In this document: positions 17,011 to 25,609 of the stretch, one piece after another
Position numbering within the stretch: the first letter of the stretch is position 1
Layout: each line of letters starts with the position of its first letter
Source: Vibrio rumoiensis
GTDB lineage: Bacteria; Pseudomonadota; Gammaproteobacteria; Enterobacterales; Vibrionaceae
DNA: 64,000 bases
NCBI RefSeq assembly: GCF_002218045.2
Contig: NZ_AP018685.1
Span: forward strand, 1,922,001 to 1,986,000
Direction of reading: 5' to 3'
Notes under the pieces: generated by a model
The model's input: only the letters and a program-made list of their open reading frames with translations
Database searches by the model: none
What the model was told of the DNA's origin: nothing
Position numbers and translations under genes: made by a program

Positions 17011-20000
17011 TTAGTTAAATTCGAGTTCTACTTGCTTAGAACCGATCAGAAGTTTTAATTCATCTAACAAATTATCGTCAGGTGTTACCCGCCACTCAAC
17101 CCCAAGAGATAATTTTGCTCTTGCATCTTGGCGTTGATAATAAATATTTACTGGTACCGTACCAGCTCGATAAGGCTCTAAAGCTCGGCTAAATTTTTCA
17201 AAGAATTGACCGTCAATCTGTGATTGTTCTAAAGAAATCGACAATCCTTTGGCATATTTTTCACGTGCATCCGCGAGACTCATCACTTCTCGGGCTGACA
17301 TCTTAAGCCCACCGTTGAAGTCATCAAAGCTGACCTGTCCAGAAACCACCACTATTTTGTCTTGTTCTAACAATTCCGCATATCGCTCTAGGGCATCAGA
17401 GAACAACATCACTTCAAGCCGACCTGAACGATCATCAAGCGTCATTAGGCCAATACGAGTGCCACGTTTAGTAGTCATAACACGAGAAGCGATTACTAAC
17501 CCAGCGACTGTCATCGATTGATCACGGCGAGTGGGTTGCAAGTCATTCAATCGGCATTGAGTATATTTTGATAACTCTTTCAGATAAGCATTAACGGGGT
17601 GTCCCGTCAAATATAGACCTAAAGTGGCACGCTCACCTTCTAACCACACTTTTTCAGGCCATTTCGGCACTTGTGCATAGGCTTGTTCAACTTCTTCTGG
17701 CGCTTCTGTCAATACGCCAAACATATCCGACTGGCCAAATGACTCAGCCTGATGGAATTGCCCAGCGGCTTTTACCGCTTCGTCCAGCGACGCCATCATT
17801 GCCGCACGGTGTGGCCCTAAGCGATCGAGAGCCCCCGCCTGAATCAGTTTTTCAATCACGCGCTTATTGCATTTTTTCAAATCAACGCGAGCACAAAAAT
17901 CGAATAAATCTTTAAAATACCCCCCTTGTTCACGGCAAGCGATAATATTTTCAATCGGAGCTTCACCGACCCCTTTTATCGCACCAATACCGTAAACAAT
18001 CGCGCCATCTTCATTGACATTAAAGCGGTACAAACCTGAGTTCACATCCGGTGGCAACACTTTAAGATTCATGCGAATGCATTCATCAACCAGACCCACC
18101 ACTTTTTCGGTGTTGTCCATATCGGCCGTCATTACCGCCGCCATAAATTCAGCAGGATAATGCGTTTTTAACCACAAGGTTTGATAAGAAACCAGTGCAT
18201 AAGCTGCCGAGTGGGATTTGTTAAAACCATAGCCGGCAAACTTTTCTACCAAGTCAAAGATCTTCATGGCAAGCTCGCCATCCACCCCGATGCTTTCAGC
18301 ACCGGACTTAAAGATCGAACGTTGCTTCGCCATCTCTTCTGGTTTTTTCTTACCCATAGCACGACGCAGCATATCCGCGCCGCCGAGAGTATAACCTGCC
18401 AAAATCTGGGCGATTTGCATTACCTGTTCTTGGTACAAGATAATGCCATAGGTTGGCTCTAAGGTTTCTTTAAGAGATTCATGCTGCCATGTTGAATCGG
18501 GATAAGAAACTTCTTCTCGACCATGTTTACGGTCGATAAAGTTATCTACCATGCCAGATTGAAGTGGACCTGGACGGAACAAGGCCACCAAAGCGATAAT
18601 ATCTTCAAAACAGTCTGGTTGAAGGCGCTTGATCAAGTCCTTCATGCCACGCGATTCTAACTGGAATACCGCGGTGGTTTCTGAGTTTTGCAGTAAGCGG
18701 AATGACGCCGGATCATCCAAAGGAATCGCTTCGATACGAACCGGATCTTTACCTTCTTTTTTCAGCCTTGGGTTAATTAAGCCTAATGCCCAATCGATAA
18801 TGGTTAACGTTCTCAGGCCTAAGAAGTCAAACTTAACCAAACCGGCCGTTTCAACATCATTTTTATCAAACTGGGTAACAGGGAAATTACCTTCCGAGTC
18901 ACAATAAATAGGCGCGAAATCGGTAATGGTCGTAGGTGAAATCACCACCCCGCCGGCATGCTTACCGGCATTTCGAGTACACCCTTCCAGAATTCGACAC
19001 ATGTCGATCAATTCTTTGACATCTTCATCGGCCGCATACAACTCTGGCAACTGAGGTTCGGCATCAAACGCTTTGGCTAATGTCATTCCCGGATCGGGTG
19101 GGACGAGCTTTGAAATACGATCAACGAAGCCGTAAGGATGCCCTAGCACCCTACCCACATCGCGAATTACCGCTTTGGCTGCCATGGTGCCAAACGTAAT
19201 GATCTGAGATACCGCATCACGACCATACATTTCGGCAACGTGATCGATTACCCGATCGCGCTTATCCATACAAAAATCGATATCAAAATCGGGCATAGAG
19301 ACACGTTCAGGGTTCAAGAATCGTTCGAATAGTAAATCGTATTCTAGCGGGTCAAGGTCGGTAATTTTAAGCGCATAAGCCACCAATGAACCCGCACCAG
19401 AACCACGACCTGGTCCAACTGGAATATCGTTATCTTTTGACCATTGGATGAACTCCATTACGATCAAGAAATAACCGGGGAACCCCATTTGGTTGATAAC
19501 ATCCAGCTCGATTTGCAAACGCTCGTCATAGTCTGGGCGCTTTTCTAAACGAACTTTTTCATCAGGGAATAAGAATTCTAAACGTTCTTCTAAGCCTTCT
19601 TGAGATTTTTTGACCAAGAAGTCTTCAATGGTTAAGTCACCGGTAGGGAAATTGGGTAAGAAGTATTCTCCTAAGCGTACGGTGACATTACAACGTTTAG
19701 CAATTTCGACACTGTTTTGCAGGGCTTCTGGTATATCTTTAAACAGCTCGCACATTTCATCTTCAGTACGAAGATATTGTTGAGGACTGTAATTTTTAGG
19801 ACGGCGAGGATCTTCTAACGTATACCCATCATGAATGGCCACGCGAATTTCATGGGCGTCAAACTCTTCAGAGGTTAAAAACACCACTTCATTAGTGGCG
19901 ACAACCGGTAAGTCATACTGCTCTGCAATATCGAGGGCAAAGTGTAAGTAACTTTCTTCATCTGCACGGCCTGTTCGAGTCAACTCAAGATAGAAATGAT

Positions 20001-20490
20001 CAGGGAAATGCTCTTGATAGAAATCGATACAACGTTCAACAAGCGGTTGATTGCCTTTTAGTAACGCACGCCCTACTTCACCGACACGACCACCAGACAG
20101 GATAATTAACCCTTCTTTATGGTTCACGAGCCATTCTTTATCGATGACAGGCTGATGTTGAACATGGCCACGTTGATAGGCCTCAGAAATCAATAACGTT
20201 AGGTTGTTATAACCGACGTTATTTTTGGCCAGAACGGTGATTTTGGTTAGCTCATCGGCAAAGTCGTCCGATTGCAAGGTAAAATCAGCACCAATAATCG
20301 GCTTAATACCACAACCATGAGCAGTACTATAAAATTTCACCAAGCCACACAGATTGGTAAAGTCCGTCAATGCCATCGCTGGCATATTAAGCTCGGCGAC
20401 TTTTTTAACCAATGGCGGCACTTTCGATAGGCCATCAACCATCGAATAATCACTGTGAACACGCAGGTGTACGAACTTTGGATCAGACAT
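17011..20490 (-). CDS. dnaE: DNA polymerase III alpha subunit
   Basis: Catalytic subunit of the replicative polymerase. 1159 residues (E. coli 1160). The N-terminal PHP domain starts at FVHLRVHSDYSMVDG. The C-family polymerase core has IPVGPGRGSGAGSLVAYAL near 360 and MPDFDIDFCMDKRD near 400, which holds two catalytic aspartates; FDFLGLRTLTIID near 550 holds the third. The clamp-binding sequence QSDMFG near 920 and the OB domain with MTVAGLVIA near 1000 follow. Its partner epsilon is encoded at 8216. It lies in the lpxB-rnhB-dnaE run, but an ERIC element separates it from rnhB. Confidence 0.98.
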   Translation of the reverse strand: MSDPKFVHLRVHSDYSMVDGLSKVPPLVKKVAELNMPAMALTDFTNLCGLVKFYSTAHGCGIKPIIGADFTLQSDDFADELTKITVLAKNNVGYNNLTLLISEAYQRGHVQHQPVIDKEWLVNHKEGLIILSGGRVGEVGRALLKGNQPLVERCIDFYQEHFPDHFYLELTRTGRADEESYLHFALDIAEQYDLPVVATNEVVFLTSEEFDAHEIRVAIHDGYTLEDPRRPKNYSPQQYLRTEDEMCELFKDIPEALQNSVEIAKRCNVTVRLGEYFLPNFPTGDLTIEDFLVKKSQEGLEERLEFLFPDEKVRLEKRPDYDERLQIELDVINQMGFPGYFLIVMEFIQWSKDNDIPVGPGRGSGAGSLVAYALKITDLDPLEYDLLFERFLNPERVSMPDFDIDFCMDKRDRVIDHVAEMYGRDAVSQIITFGTMAAKAVIRDVGRVLGHPYGFVDRISKLVPPDPGMTLAKAFDAEPQLPELYAADEDVKELIDMCRILEGCTRNAGKHAGGVVISPTTITDFAPIYCDSEGNFPVTQFDKNDVETAGLVKFDFLGLRTLTIIDWALGLINPRLKKEGKDPVRIEAIPLDDPASFRLLQNSETTAVFQLESRGMKDLIKRLQPDCFEDIIALVALFRPGPLQSGMVDNFIDRKHGREEVSYPDSTWQHESLKETLEPTYGIILYQEQVMQIAQILAGYTLGGADMLRRAMGKKKPEEMAKQRSIFKSGAESIGVDGELAMKIFDLVEKFAGYGFNKSHSAAYALVSYQTLWLKTHYPAEFMAAVMTADMDNTEKVVGLVDECIRMNLKVLPPDVNSGLYRFNVNEDGAIVYGIGAIKGVGEAPIENIIACREQGGYFKDLFDFCARVDLKKCNKRVIEKLIQAGALDRLGPHRAAMMASLDEAVKAAGQFHQAESFGQSDMFGVLTEAPEEVEQAYAQVPKWPEKVWLEGERATLGLYLTGHPVNAYLKELSKYTQCRLNDLQPTRRDQSMTVAGLVIASRVMTTKRGTRIGLMTLDDRSGRLEVMLFSDALERYAELLEQDKIVVVSGQVSFDDFNGGLKMSAREVMSLADAREKYAKGLSISLEQSQIDGQFFEKFSRALEPYRAGTVPVNIYYQRQDARAKLSLGVEWRVTPDDNLLDELKLLIGSKQVELEFN

Positions 20491-20587
20491 AAATTTACTG
20501 TACTTAGCTTTTATTAATGAAAGTGCTAGATAATGTTGAAAGTGTAAGGGTTAATAGCCAGCGCAACAACGCTTTTATTCGTTGTTC

Positions 20588-20711
20588 TACCCAATGTAAT
20601 TGGCGTTGCTGTGAGGAGGCAACTGAATGAGGCCCATGAACATAGCTTGTCTATTCAATTGGGCCGAATGAACGCCGTCAACAACACTGTTGCCTCAAGT
20701 ACGAAGGGTTA
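20588..20711. repeat. ERIC element between rnhB and dnaE, forming the rnhB stop codon
   Basis: Homologous over its length to 10267-10392. Shared blocks include GTAATTGG, GAATGAGGC, CATGAACATAG / CATGAGCATAG, GAATGAACGCCGTCAACAA and CAAGTACGAAGGGT / CAAGTGCGAAGGGT. The last three bases, TTA at 20709-20711, are the TAA stop of rnhB read on the minus strand. The dnaE start is at 20490. Confidence 0.85.
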
Positions 20712-21332
20712 GATTGCTAATACTTTCTTTACTGGCTTATAACTTTTGCGATATTGCGCCAAAAGCTCTGGCATTTGCGCGATATCATTATCGACTATCG
20801 CTTGCATGTGTACCTTAGTTGGGTAGCCATTGTGCTTGGCAAAACCAAACATAGGGTACTTAGCATCAAGCTGCTTCATCTCTTCATCACGAGCCACTTT
20901 GGCAATGATCGATGCAGCGCTTATTTCGGCGACACGTAAATCCCCTTTCACGACTGCAGCACTTGCCATTGGCAAATCTGGTGTTCTGTTACCATCAATC
21001 AATACAAATTCTGGCTTAATCTTTAATCCAGCAACCGCTCTTTGCATCGCCACCATGGTCGCTTGTAGGATATTAAGCTCATCAATTTCCCACGCTTCAC
21101 AGCGACCTAATGACCAAGCTAATGCTTTCTCTTGAATTTCAGGCAATAACGCTAGACGTTTTTTTTCGGTCAACTTTTTAGAGTCGGTTAATCCCTCAAT
21201 GGGATTATTAGGATCAAGAATCACCGCTGCAGTCACCACAGCCCCAACTAACGGGCCACGGCCGACTTCATCGACACCAGCAAATAAACTAAAGCCTGAG
21301 GGATATTCAAATTCAGGTAGTTCAACACTCAT
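20709..21332 (-). CDS. rnhB: ribonuclease HII
   Basis: Removes RNA from RNA:DNA hybrids, including single ribonucleotides left in DNA. 207 residues. The signature FAGVDEVGRGPLVGAVVTAAV is near residue 17, LTDSKKLTEKKR near 48, and the metal-binding EISAASIIAKVARDEEM near 135. The start overlaps the lpxB stop by four bases, so translation is coupled. The final codons KVLAI end at a TAA that lies at the terminus of an ERIC element, so the element may have replaced the original 3' end. Confidence 0.97.
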   Translation of the reverse strand: MSVELPEFEYPSGFSLFAGVDEVGRGPLVGAVVTAAVILDPNNPIEGLTDSKKLTEKKRLALLPEIQEKALAWSLGRCEAWEIDELNILQATMVAMQRAVAGLKIKPEFVLIDGNRTPDLPMASAAVVKGDLRVAEISAASIIAKVARDEEMKQLDAKYPMFGFAKHNGYPTKVHMQAIVDNDIAQMPELLAQYRKSYKPVKKVLAI

Positions 21333-22501
21333 TGTTTTGTCTCTTTTTCTGACTGAAGATTCTCTGCATCGATAAGATTTAGCACCGCTTTAGCGGCCTG
21401 CACATCCGCATCTTTACGAATCCACTGATGCATTTCATGAAAAGAATCTTGCATCTGTTGCCCTTTATCACTCATTAATCGAGTCACTTCTGTGGCTAAG
21501 TTTTCTGGCGTGCACTCTTCTTGTAAGAATTCTTTGACCAATTCTTTGTCAGCCAAGATATTAGGTAGTGATACATACGCGGTTTTTAACATACGGCGGG
21601 CAATAAATGCGCTTAATGCATTAACTCGGTAGCCGACCACCATCGGGCGATTGACTAGCATGCATTCCAATGCAACGGTTCCGGATGCCAGCATCACGAC
21701 ATCGGAGGCTTCCATCACAGTACGCGCGGTGCCATCTCGAAGTTCAAAATGCAGTTCAGGTGCAAACTCTTTCCATGCGGCTTCAAACTGCTCACGTCGT
21801 TTTTGATTCACCAATGCAACCACAAAACCTAAGTTTGGATTTTGTTTGGCAAGTTGTTGGCAAGCTTTTAAAAATGGTTCACATAGCATTTTCAATTCAG
21901 CATTACGGCTTCCCGGCAACACCGCTAACCAGGTTTTATCTTGTGCTAAACCTAATGTCTCTCTTGCCGCAACTTTATCCGTTTGCATAGGGATCGTATC
22001 GGCTAAGGTATGGCCAATAAACTCACAAGGAACATTGAACTTGTCATAAAACGCTTTTTCAAACGGCAAGAACGCCAACACCAAATTGGTGGCTTTGGCG
22101 ATACCATGAATGCGATTTTGACGCCAAGCCCAAACGGAAGGGCTAACATAGTGAACGGTTTTAATGCCCGCTTGTTTTAATGCCAGTTCAACACGTAAAT
22201 TAAAATCGGGAGCATCAATACCAATAAACACATCCGGTGGATTTTGCTTAAAATAATCCACGATCGATTTTTTGATTTTCAGGATACGAAATAATCGACC
22301 AAGAACTTCGACTAAGCCCATCACGGAAAGCTCTTCCATATCAAACAATGACTGGCAACCTTCCTCGATCATTTGTGGGCCACCAATACCAACAAACTCT
22401 GCATCTGGGTGAATAGCTTTAATTGAACGAATTAATCCCGCCCCTAAGGTGTCACCGGATAACTCCCCCGCGACCACACCAATTCTTAATCGACGCTTCA
22501 T
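21329..22501 (-). CDS. lpxB: lipid-A-disaccharide synthase
   Basis: Joins UDP-2,3-diacylglucosamine and lipid X to form the lipid A disaccharide at the inner membrane face. 390 residues, GT19 family. Near the N-terminus is GVVAGELSGDTLGAGLI; also visible are GIGGPQM near 40, GIDAPDFNLR near 95, YVSPSVWAWRQNRI near 120, LPGSRNAEL near 195 and the VMLASGTVALECML donor site near 275. Follows lpxA after 90 bases that contain a terminator hairpin, and overlaps rnhB by four bases. Confidence 0.97.
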   Translation of the reverse strand: MKRRLRIGVVAGELSGDTLGAGLIRSIKAIHPDAEFVGIGGPQMIEEGCQSLFDMEELSVMGLVEVLGRLFRILKIKKSIVDYFKQNPPDVFIGIDAPDFNLRVELALKQAGIKTVHYVSPSVWAWRQNRIHGIAKATNLVLAFLPFEKAFYDKFNVPCEFIGHTLADTIPMQTDKVAARETLGLAQDKTWLAVLPGSRNAELKMLCEPFLKACQQLAKQNPNLGFVVALVNQKRREQFEAAWKEFAPELHFELRDGTARTVMEASDVVMLASGTVALECMLVNRPMVVGYRVNALSAFIARRMLKTAYVSLPNILADKELVKEFLQEECTPENLATEVTRLMSDKGQQMQDSFHEMHQWIRKDADVQAAKAVLNLIDAENLQSEKETKQ

Positions 22502-22514
22502 ATACCTTTCCTAA

Positions 22515-22545
22515 TAAAAAAGGCCCGCATTGATAAGGGCCTCTT
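22515..22545 (-). terminator. terminator or attenuator between lpxA and lpxB
   Basis: On the minus strand AGGCCC (22537-22542 reversed) and GGGCCT (22521-22526 reversed) pair around ten bases, followed by six T. The stem is short, so some transcription probably passes into lpxB. Confidence 0.65.
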
Positions 22546-22591
22546 TAGGGTCTTCTGACCTTAATAATTGATTACGATCCTAGCTCGGTTC

Positions 22592-23380
22592 TTAACGAAC
22601 AATACCGCGCTTAGAAGAATCAATAAACTCAATCATTGCTTGCACAGACTCAAACTGAGCGGCATCTTCTGCCATTTCTAACTTAGCTTCTTCTATCGTA
22701 TTTTTATTACGATACAGTGACTTATAAGCGCGGCGAATCGCATGGATTTCTTTTTTCTCGAAACCACGACGTTTTAAGCCTTCAAAATTTACACCGTATG
22801 GTTTGGCATGGTTACCTTGTGCAATCACAAATGGAGGAACATCTTGAGCGACACCAGACGCGCCACCAACCATACTATGCTGACCAATTTGACAGAATTG
22901 ATGCACAGCAGACATACCACCGATGATTGCGAAATCACGAACGGTTACGTGGCCAGCCAGAGTCGCATTATTCGCAAGAATACAGCGGTTACCGACAATA
23001 CAATCATGAGCAACATGCACATTGATCATAAATAGGTTATCGCTGCCGACTCGTGTAATGCCTTCATCTTGCGTTGTACCACGGTGCATACTCACACTTT
23101 CACGAATAATATTACGATCACCAATGATTAACTTGGTTGGCTCACCTTTGTATTTCAAGTCTTGACATGCTTCACCAATAGAAGCAAATTGGTAAATTTT
23201 ATTTTCTTTACCAATGACTGTTGGGCCTTTTATTACAACGTGAGAATAAATTTCAGTGCCTTCGCCGATTTCAACATCGGCACCAATATAAGTAAAAGGA
23301 CCAATTTTTACGTTGGCAGCAATCTTCACACCATCTTCAATAACAGCAGAAGGGTGAATTTGAGCAGTTTCATGGATCAT
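22592..23380 (-). CDS. lpxA: UDP-N-acetylglucosamine acyltransferase
   Basis: First step of lipid A synthesis: adds a 3-hydroxyacyl chain from acyl-ACP to UDP-GlcNAc. 262 residues from the ATG at 23380, which begins MIHETAQIHPSAVI as in the family. An in-frame start at 23410 would overlap fabZ and is rejected. Left-handed beta-helix of hexapeptide repeats over residues 5-190, with the catalytic histidine in INVHVAHDCIVGN near 120. The C-terminal helical part has GLKRRGFEKKEIHAIRRAYK. It starts ten bases after fabZ. Confidence 0.97.
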   Translation of the reverse strand: MIHETAQIHPSAVIEDGVKIAANVKIGPFTYIGADVEIGEGTEIYSHVVIKGPTVIGKENKIYQFASIGEACQDLKYKGEPTKLIIGDRNIIRESVSMHRGTTQDEGITRVGSDNLFMINVHVAHDCIVGNRCILANNATLAGHVTVRDFAIIGGMSAVHQFCQIGQHSMVGGASGVAQDVPPFVIAQGNHAKPYGVNFEGLKRRGFEKKEIHAIRRAYKSLYRNKNTIEEAKLEMAEDAAQFESVQAMIEFIDSSKRGIVR

Positions 23381-23390
23381 AAGGCTACCT

Positions 23391-23843
23391 TTAAAATTCG
23401 CGACGAGCACATTTCAGTTCAGCAGAACACACAACAGCGCCATCTACCTTAGCTACGCCATTAAATAGTGCGATTCCACGGCGATCTTTAATAAATTCAA
23501 CTTCTATAATCAATTGGTCACCTGGTACCACTGGCTTGCGGAATTTCGCATTATCAATACTGGCAAAATAGTACAACTCATTTTCAGCTGGCGCACCAAA
23601 CGATTTAAATGCCAATAACCCCGTGGCTTGAGCCATTGCTTCTAAAATAAGGACACCTGGAAAAATAGGTAATTGCGGGAAATGACCTGTGAACTGAGGT
23701 TCGTTTACCGATACATTTTTCAAGGCTACTAGATACTTCTCTTCTTCATAATCTGTAACACGATCAATCAATAGGAATGGGTAGCGATGAGGAAGAAGTT
23801 CGCGAATTTCCGTAATATCTAGTGTTTTCTTTTCTGTAGTCAA
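23391..23843 (-). CDS. fabZ: 3-hydroxyacyl-[acyl-carrier-protein] dehydratase
   Basis: Dehydrates 3-hydroxyacyl-ACP in fatty acid synthesis and competes with LpxA and LpxD for the hydroxyacyl pool. I place the start at TTG 23841-23843, giving 150 residues beginning MTTEKKTLDITEI as in other vibrios. AGGAT lies eight bases before it (23851-23855). In-frame ATGs at 23865-23870 would add an atypical stretch. The hot-dog core has ELLPHRYPFLLIDRV (catalytic His), TGHFPQLPIFPGVLILEAMAQ (catalytic Glu) and the FRKPVVPGDQL strand. A 197-base gap with a terminator separates it from lpxD, which is unusual. Confidence 0.93.
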   Translation of the reverse strand: MTTEKKTLDITEIRELLPHRYPFLLIDRVTDYEEEKYLVALKNVSVNEPQFTGHFPQLPIFPGVLILEAMAQATGLLAFKSFGAPAENELYYFASIDNAKFRKPVVPGDQLIIEVEFIKDRRGIALFNGVAKVDGAVVCSAELKCARREF

Positions 23844-23917
23844 AATTATTATCCTATTAATAATCATCAAAGTCGGTCTAATTTAGCTAATTATATACTG
23901 AACTCATTTAGCTATAA

Positions 23918-23946
23918 ACAAAAAGACCTGCGATGGGCAGGCCTTT
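23918..23946 (-). terminator. terminator hairpin between lpxD and fabZ
   Basis: On the minus strand AAAGGCCTGC pairs with GCAGGTCTTT around a 5-base loop and is followed by more T. It lies within what is usually an uninterrupted lpxD-fabZ junction. Confidence 0.7.
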
Positions 23947-23951
23947 GGTAT

Positions 23952-24018
23952 CCCAATTGGCTTCAATAGGTATCGTTCAGTGTTTTATTACGATATAAAA
24001 CACCTTGAAGCTAGATGG
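23952..24018. repeat. palindromic element between lpxD and fabZ
   Basis: The inner arms GTGTTTTAT (23980-23988) and ATAAAACAC (23995-24003) pair perfectly. The outer arms CCAATTGGCTTCAA (23953-23966) and TTGAAGCTAGATGG (24005-24018) pair with a few mismatches. The outer arm resembles those of the elements at 39790 and 46281. Confidence 0.65.
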
Positions 24019-24040
24019 AAAATAAATCAGACCGATAAAA

Positions 24041-25060
24041 TTACTCTTCTATTTTCTTTTCTAATGCTTTCAAACGTTTGTGCATTTCATCGATTTTAAG
24101 TGTACGAGCTGCTGTCTTACGCCACTCTTTATTGGTTTGCAAAGGAATACCTGAAGAATAAACTCCTTTTTCACTGATACTACGCATTACCATGCCCATA
24201 CCAGTAATGGTGACACCATCAGCAATCTCAATGTGTCCATTAAGCACAGAAGCGCCGCCTATAATACAGTACTTGCCAATTTTGACACTACCTGCAACAG
24301 TGGTACAACCAGCCATCGCGGTGCCATAACCAATATGCACGTTATGAGCAATCTGAATATGGTTATCAATAATAACGTTATCTTCGATCACCGTATCGTC
24401 GATCGCACCACGGTCAATCGTAGTACAAGAGCCAATTTCAACGCGGTTACCAATAATTACTGAACCAAGTTGAGGGATCTTAACCCACTCACCACGATTA
24501 TTCGCATAACCAAAACCATCAGAACCAATTACTGTGTTGGATTGAATTAAGCAAGCCTTACCGATTTCAACATTATGGTAAATGGTAACATTTGCCCACA
24601 TTTTTGAGTTGTCACCAATTTTGGCATTTTTACCAATAAAACAACCCGCGCCGATCACAACGTTATCACCCAACACAACGCCGGACTCAATCACCGCATT
24701 ATGGCCAACACAAACCCCTTCTCCGAGTATCGCATCAGGCGCAATAATAGCGCTCGCTTCAATTCGCTCAGCAGGCTCTGGTGTGGTATCGAGAGCTTGC
24801 GCAATTAACGCAAACGCTAAATAAGGGTCAGCGACAACAATCGCATTAGTTTGGCAAAGTTCCAATTCACTGGATTTAATTAAAATCGCAGTGGCTTGGC
24901 ATTGACCAAGGTGTTTACGGTATTTTGCGTTAGTCAAAAAGGTAATTTGACCTTCACCCGCTTTATCCATAGCAGCGATACTGGAAACGGTCAATTCACC
25001 GTTCCCATGTAATTCACCACCAGTAATCGTTGCTAGTTCAGCAAGAGTAAGTTTTGGCAT
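24041..25060 (-). CDS. lpxD: UDP-3-O-(3-hydroxyacyl)glucosamine N-acyltransferase
   Basis: Third committed step of lipid A synthesis, adding the N-linked hydroxyacyl chain. 339 residues. The N-terminal uridine-binding domain (about 1-100) has ITFLTNAKYRKHL. The beta-helix (about 100-310) has SDGFGYANNRGEWVKIPQLG and the catalytic histidine in IAHNVHIGYGTAMAGCTTVAGS near 240. A C-terminal helix ends the protein. It follows skp closely (12 bases) and precedes fabZ after an interrupted gap. Confidence 0.97.
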   Translation of the reverse strand: MPKLTLAELATITGGELHGNGELTVSSIAAMDKAGEGQITFLTNAKYRKHLGQCQATAILIKSSELELCQTNAIVVADPYLAFALIAQALDTTPEPAERIEASAIIAPDAILGEGVCVGHNAVIESGVVLGDNVVIGAGCFIGKNAKIGDNSKMWANVTIYHNVEIGKACLIQSNTVIGSDGFGYANNRGEWVKIPQLGSVIIGNRVEIGSCTTIDRGAIDDTVIEDNVIIDNHIQIAHNVHIGYGTAMAGCTTVAGSVKIGKYCIIGGASVLNGHIEIADGVTITGMGMVMRSISEKGVYSSGIPLQTNKEWRKTAARTLKIDEMHKRLKALEKKIEE

Positions 25061-25072
25061 TATCGGCTTCTA

Positions 25073-25582
25073 TTATTTAAGTTCTTTAATTACAGCGTCT
25101 GTGATGTCTGAGTCAGGTTTGGCATATTGAAGCGCTTGAGCATCAATAACCATGTCATAACCTTGTTTTTCAGACACTTTTTTAATTGCATCCTGAATAG
25201 TTACAAATAGCTTCTGTTTCTCAGCGCCTTCACGTTGTTTAGCATCATGCTCTAGAGATTGAGCTTGTACTTTGTATTCCGCTTGAAGTGAACCAATTTC
25301 AATTTGCAGTTTACGCATATCGTTTTCACTTAGCAGTTGACCATCACGGCGAGCTTTATCCATTTTAGTCTGAATTTTTTTCTGTAGAGAATCTAGCTTA
25401 GCTTTTTGGTCTTTAAATTCAGACTGAAGTTTTTTAGCGATAGCCTCACGTTGCGGCAACGTTTGGAAAACTTTCGCCGTGTTTACATAGCCAATTTTTT
25501 CCGCAGCTTGAGCAGCATTAGCCGCTAAAGACGAGGTAAGAATAACGAGGCTGATGCCAGCGACTTTAATAAATTTTTTCAC
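25073..25582 (-). CDS. skp: periplasmic chaperone Skp (OmpH)
   Basis: Carries unfolded outer-membrane proteins across the periplasm to BamA, encoded just upstream. I place the start at GTG 25582, because AAGGA lies seven bases before it; the ATG two codons upstream sits almost on the Shine-Dalgarno bases. This gives 169 residues with a signal peptide of about 27 ending ANAAQA. The mature part starts EKIGYVNTAKVFQ and contains the long charged coiled-coil arms (residues 45-120) typical of the trimeric chaperone. Confidence 0.95.
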   Translation of the reverse strand: MKKFIKVAGISLVILTSSLAANAAQAAEKIGYVNTAKVFQTLPQREAIAKKLQSEFKDQKAKLDSLQKKIQTKMDKARRDGQLLSENDMRKLQIEIGSLQAEYKVQAQSLEHDAKQREGAEKQKLFVTIQDAIKKVSEKQGYDMVIDAQALQYAKPDSDITDAVIKELK

Positions 25583-25609
25583 AATCATTTCCTTACAAAA
25601 AGCTAAAAG

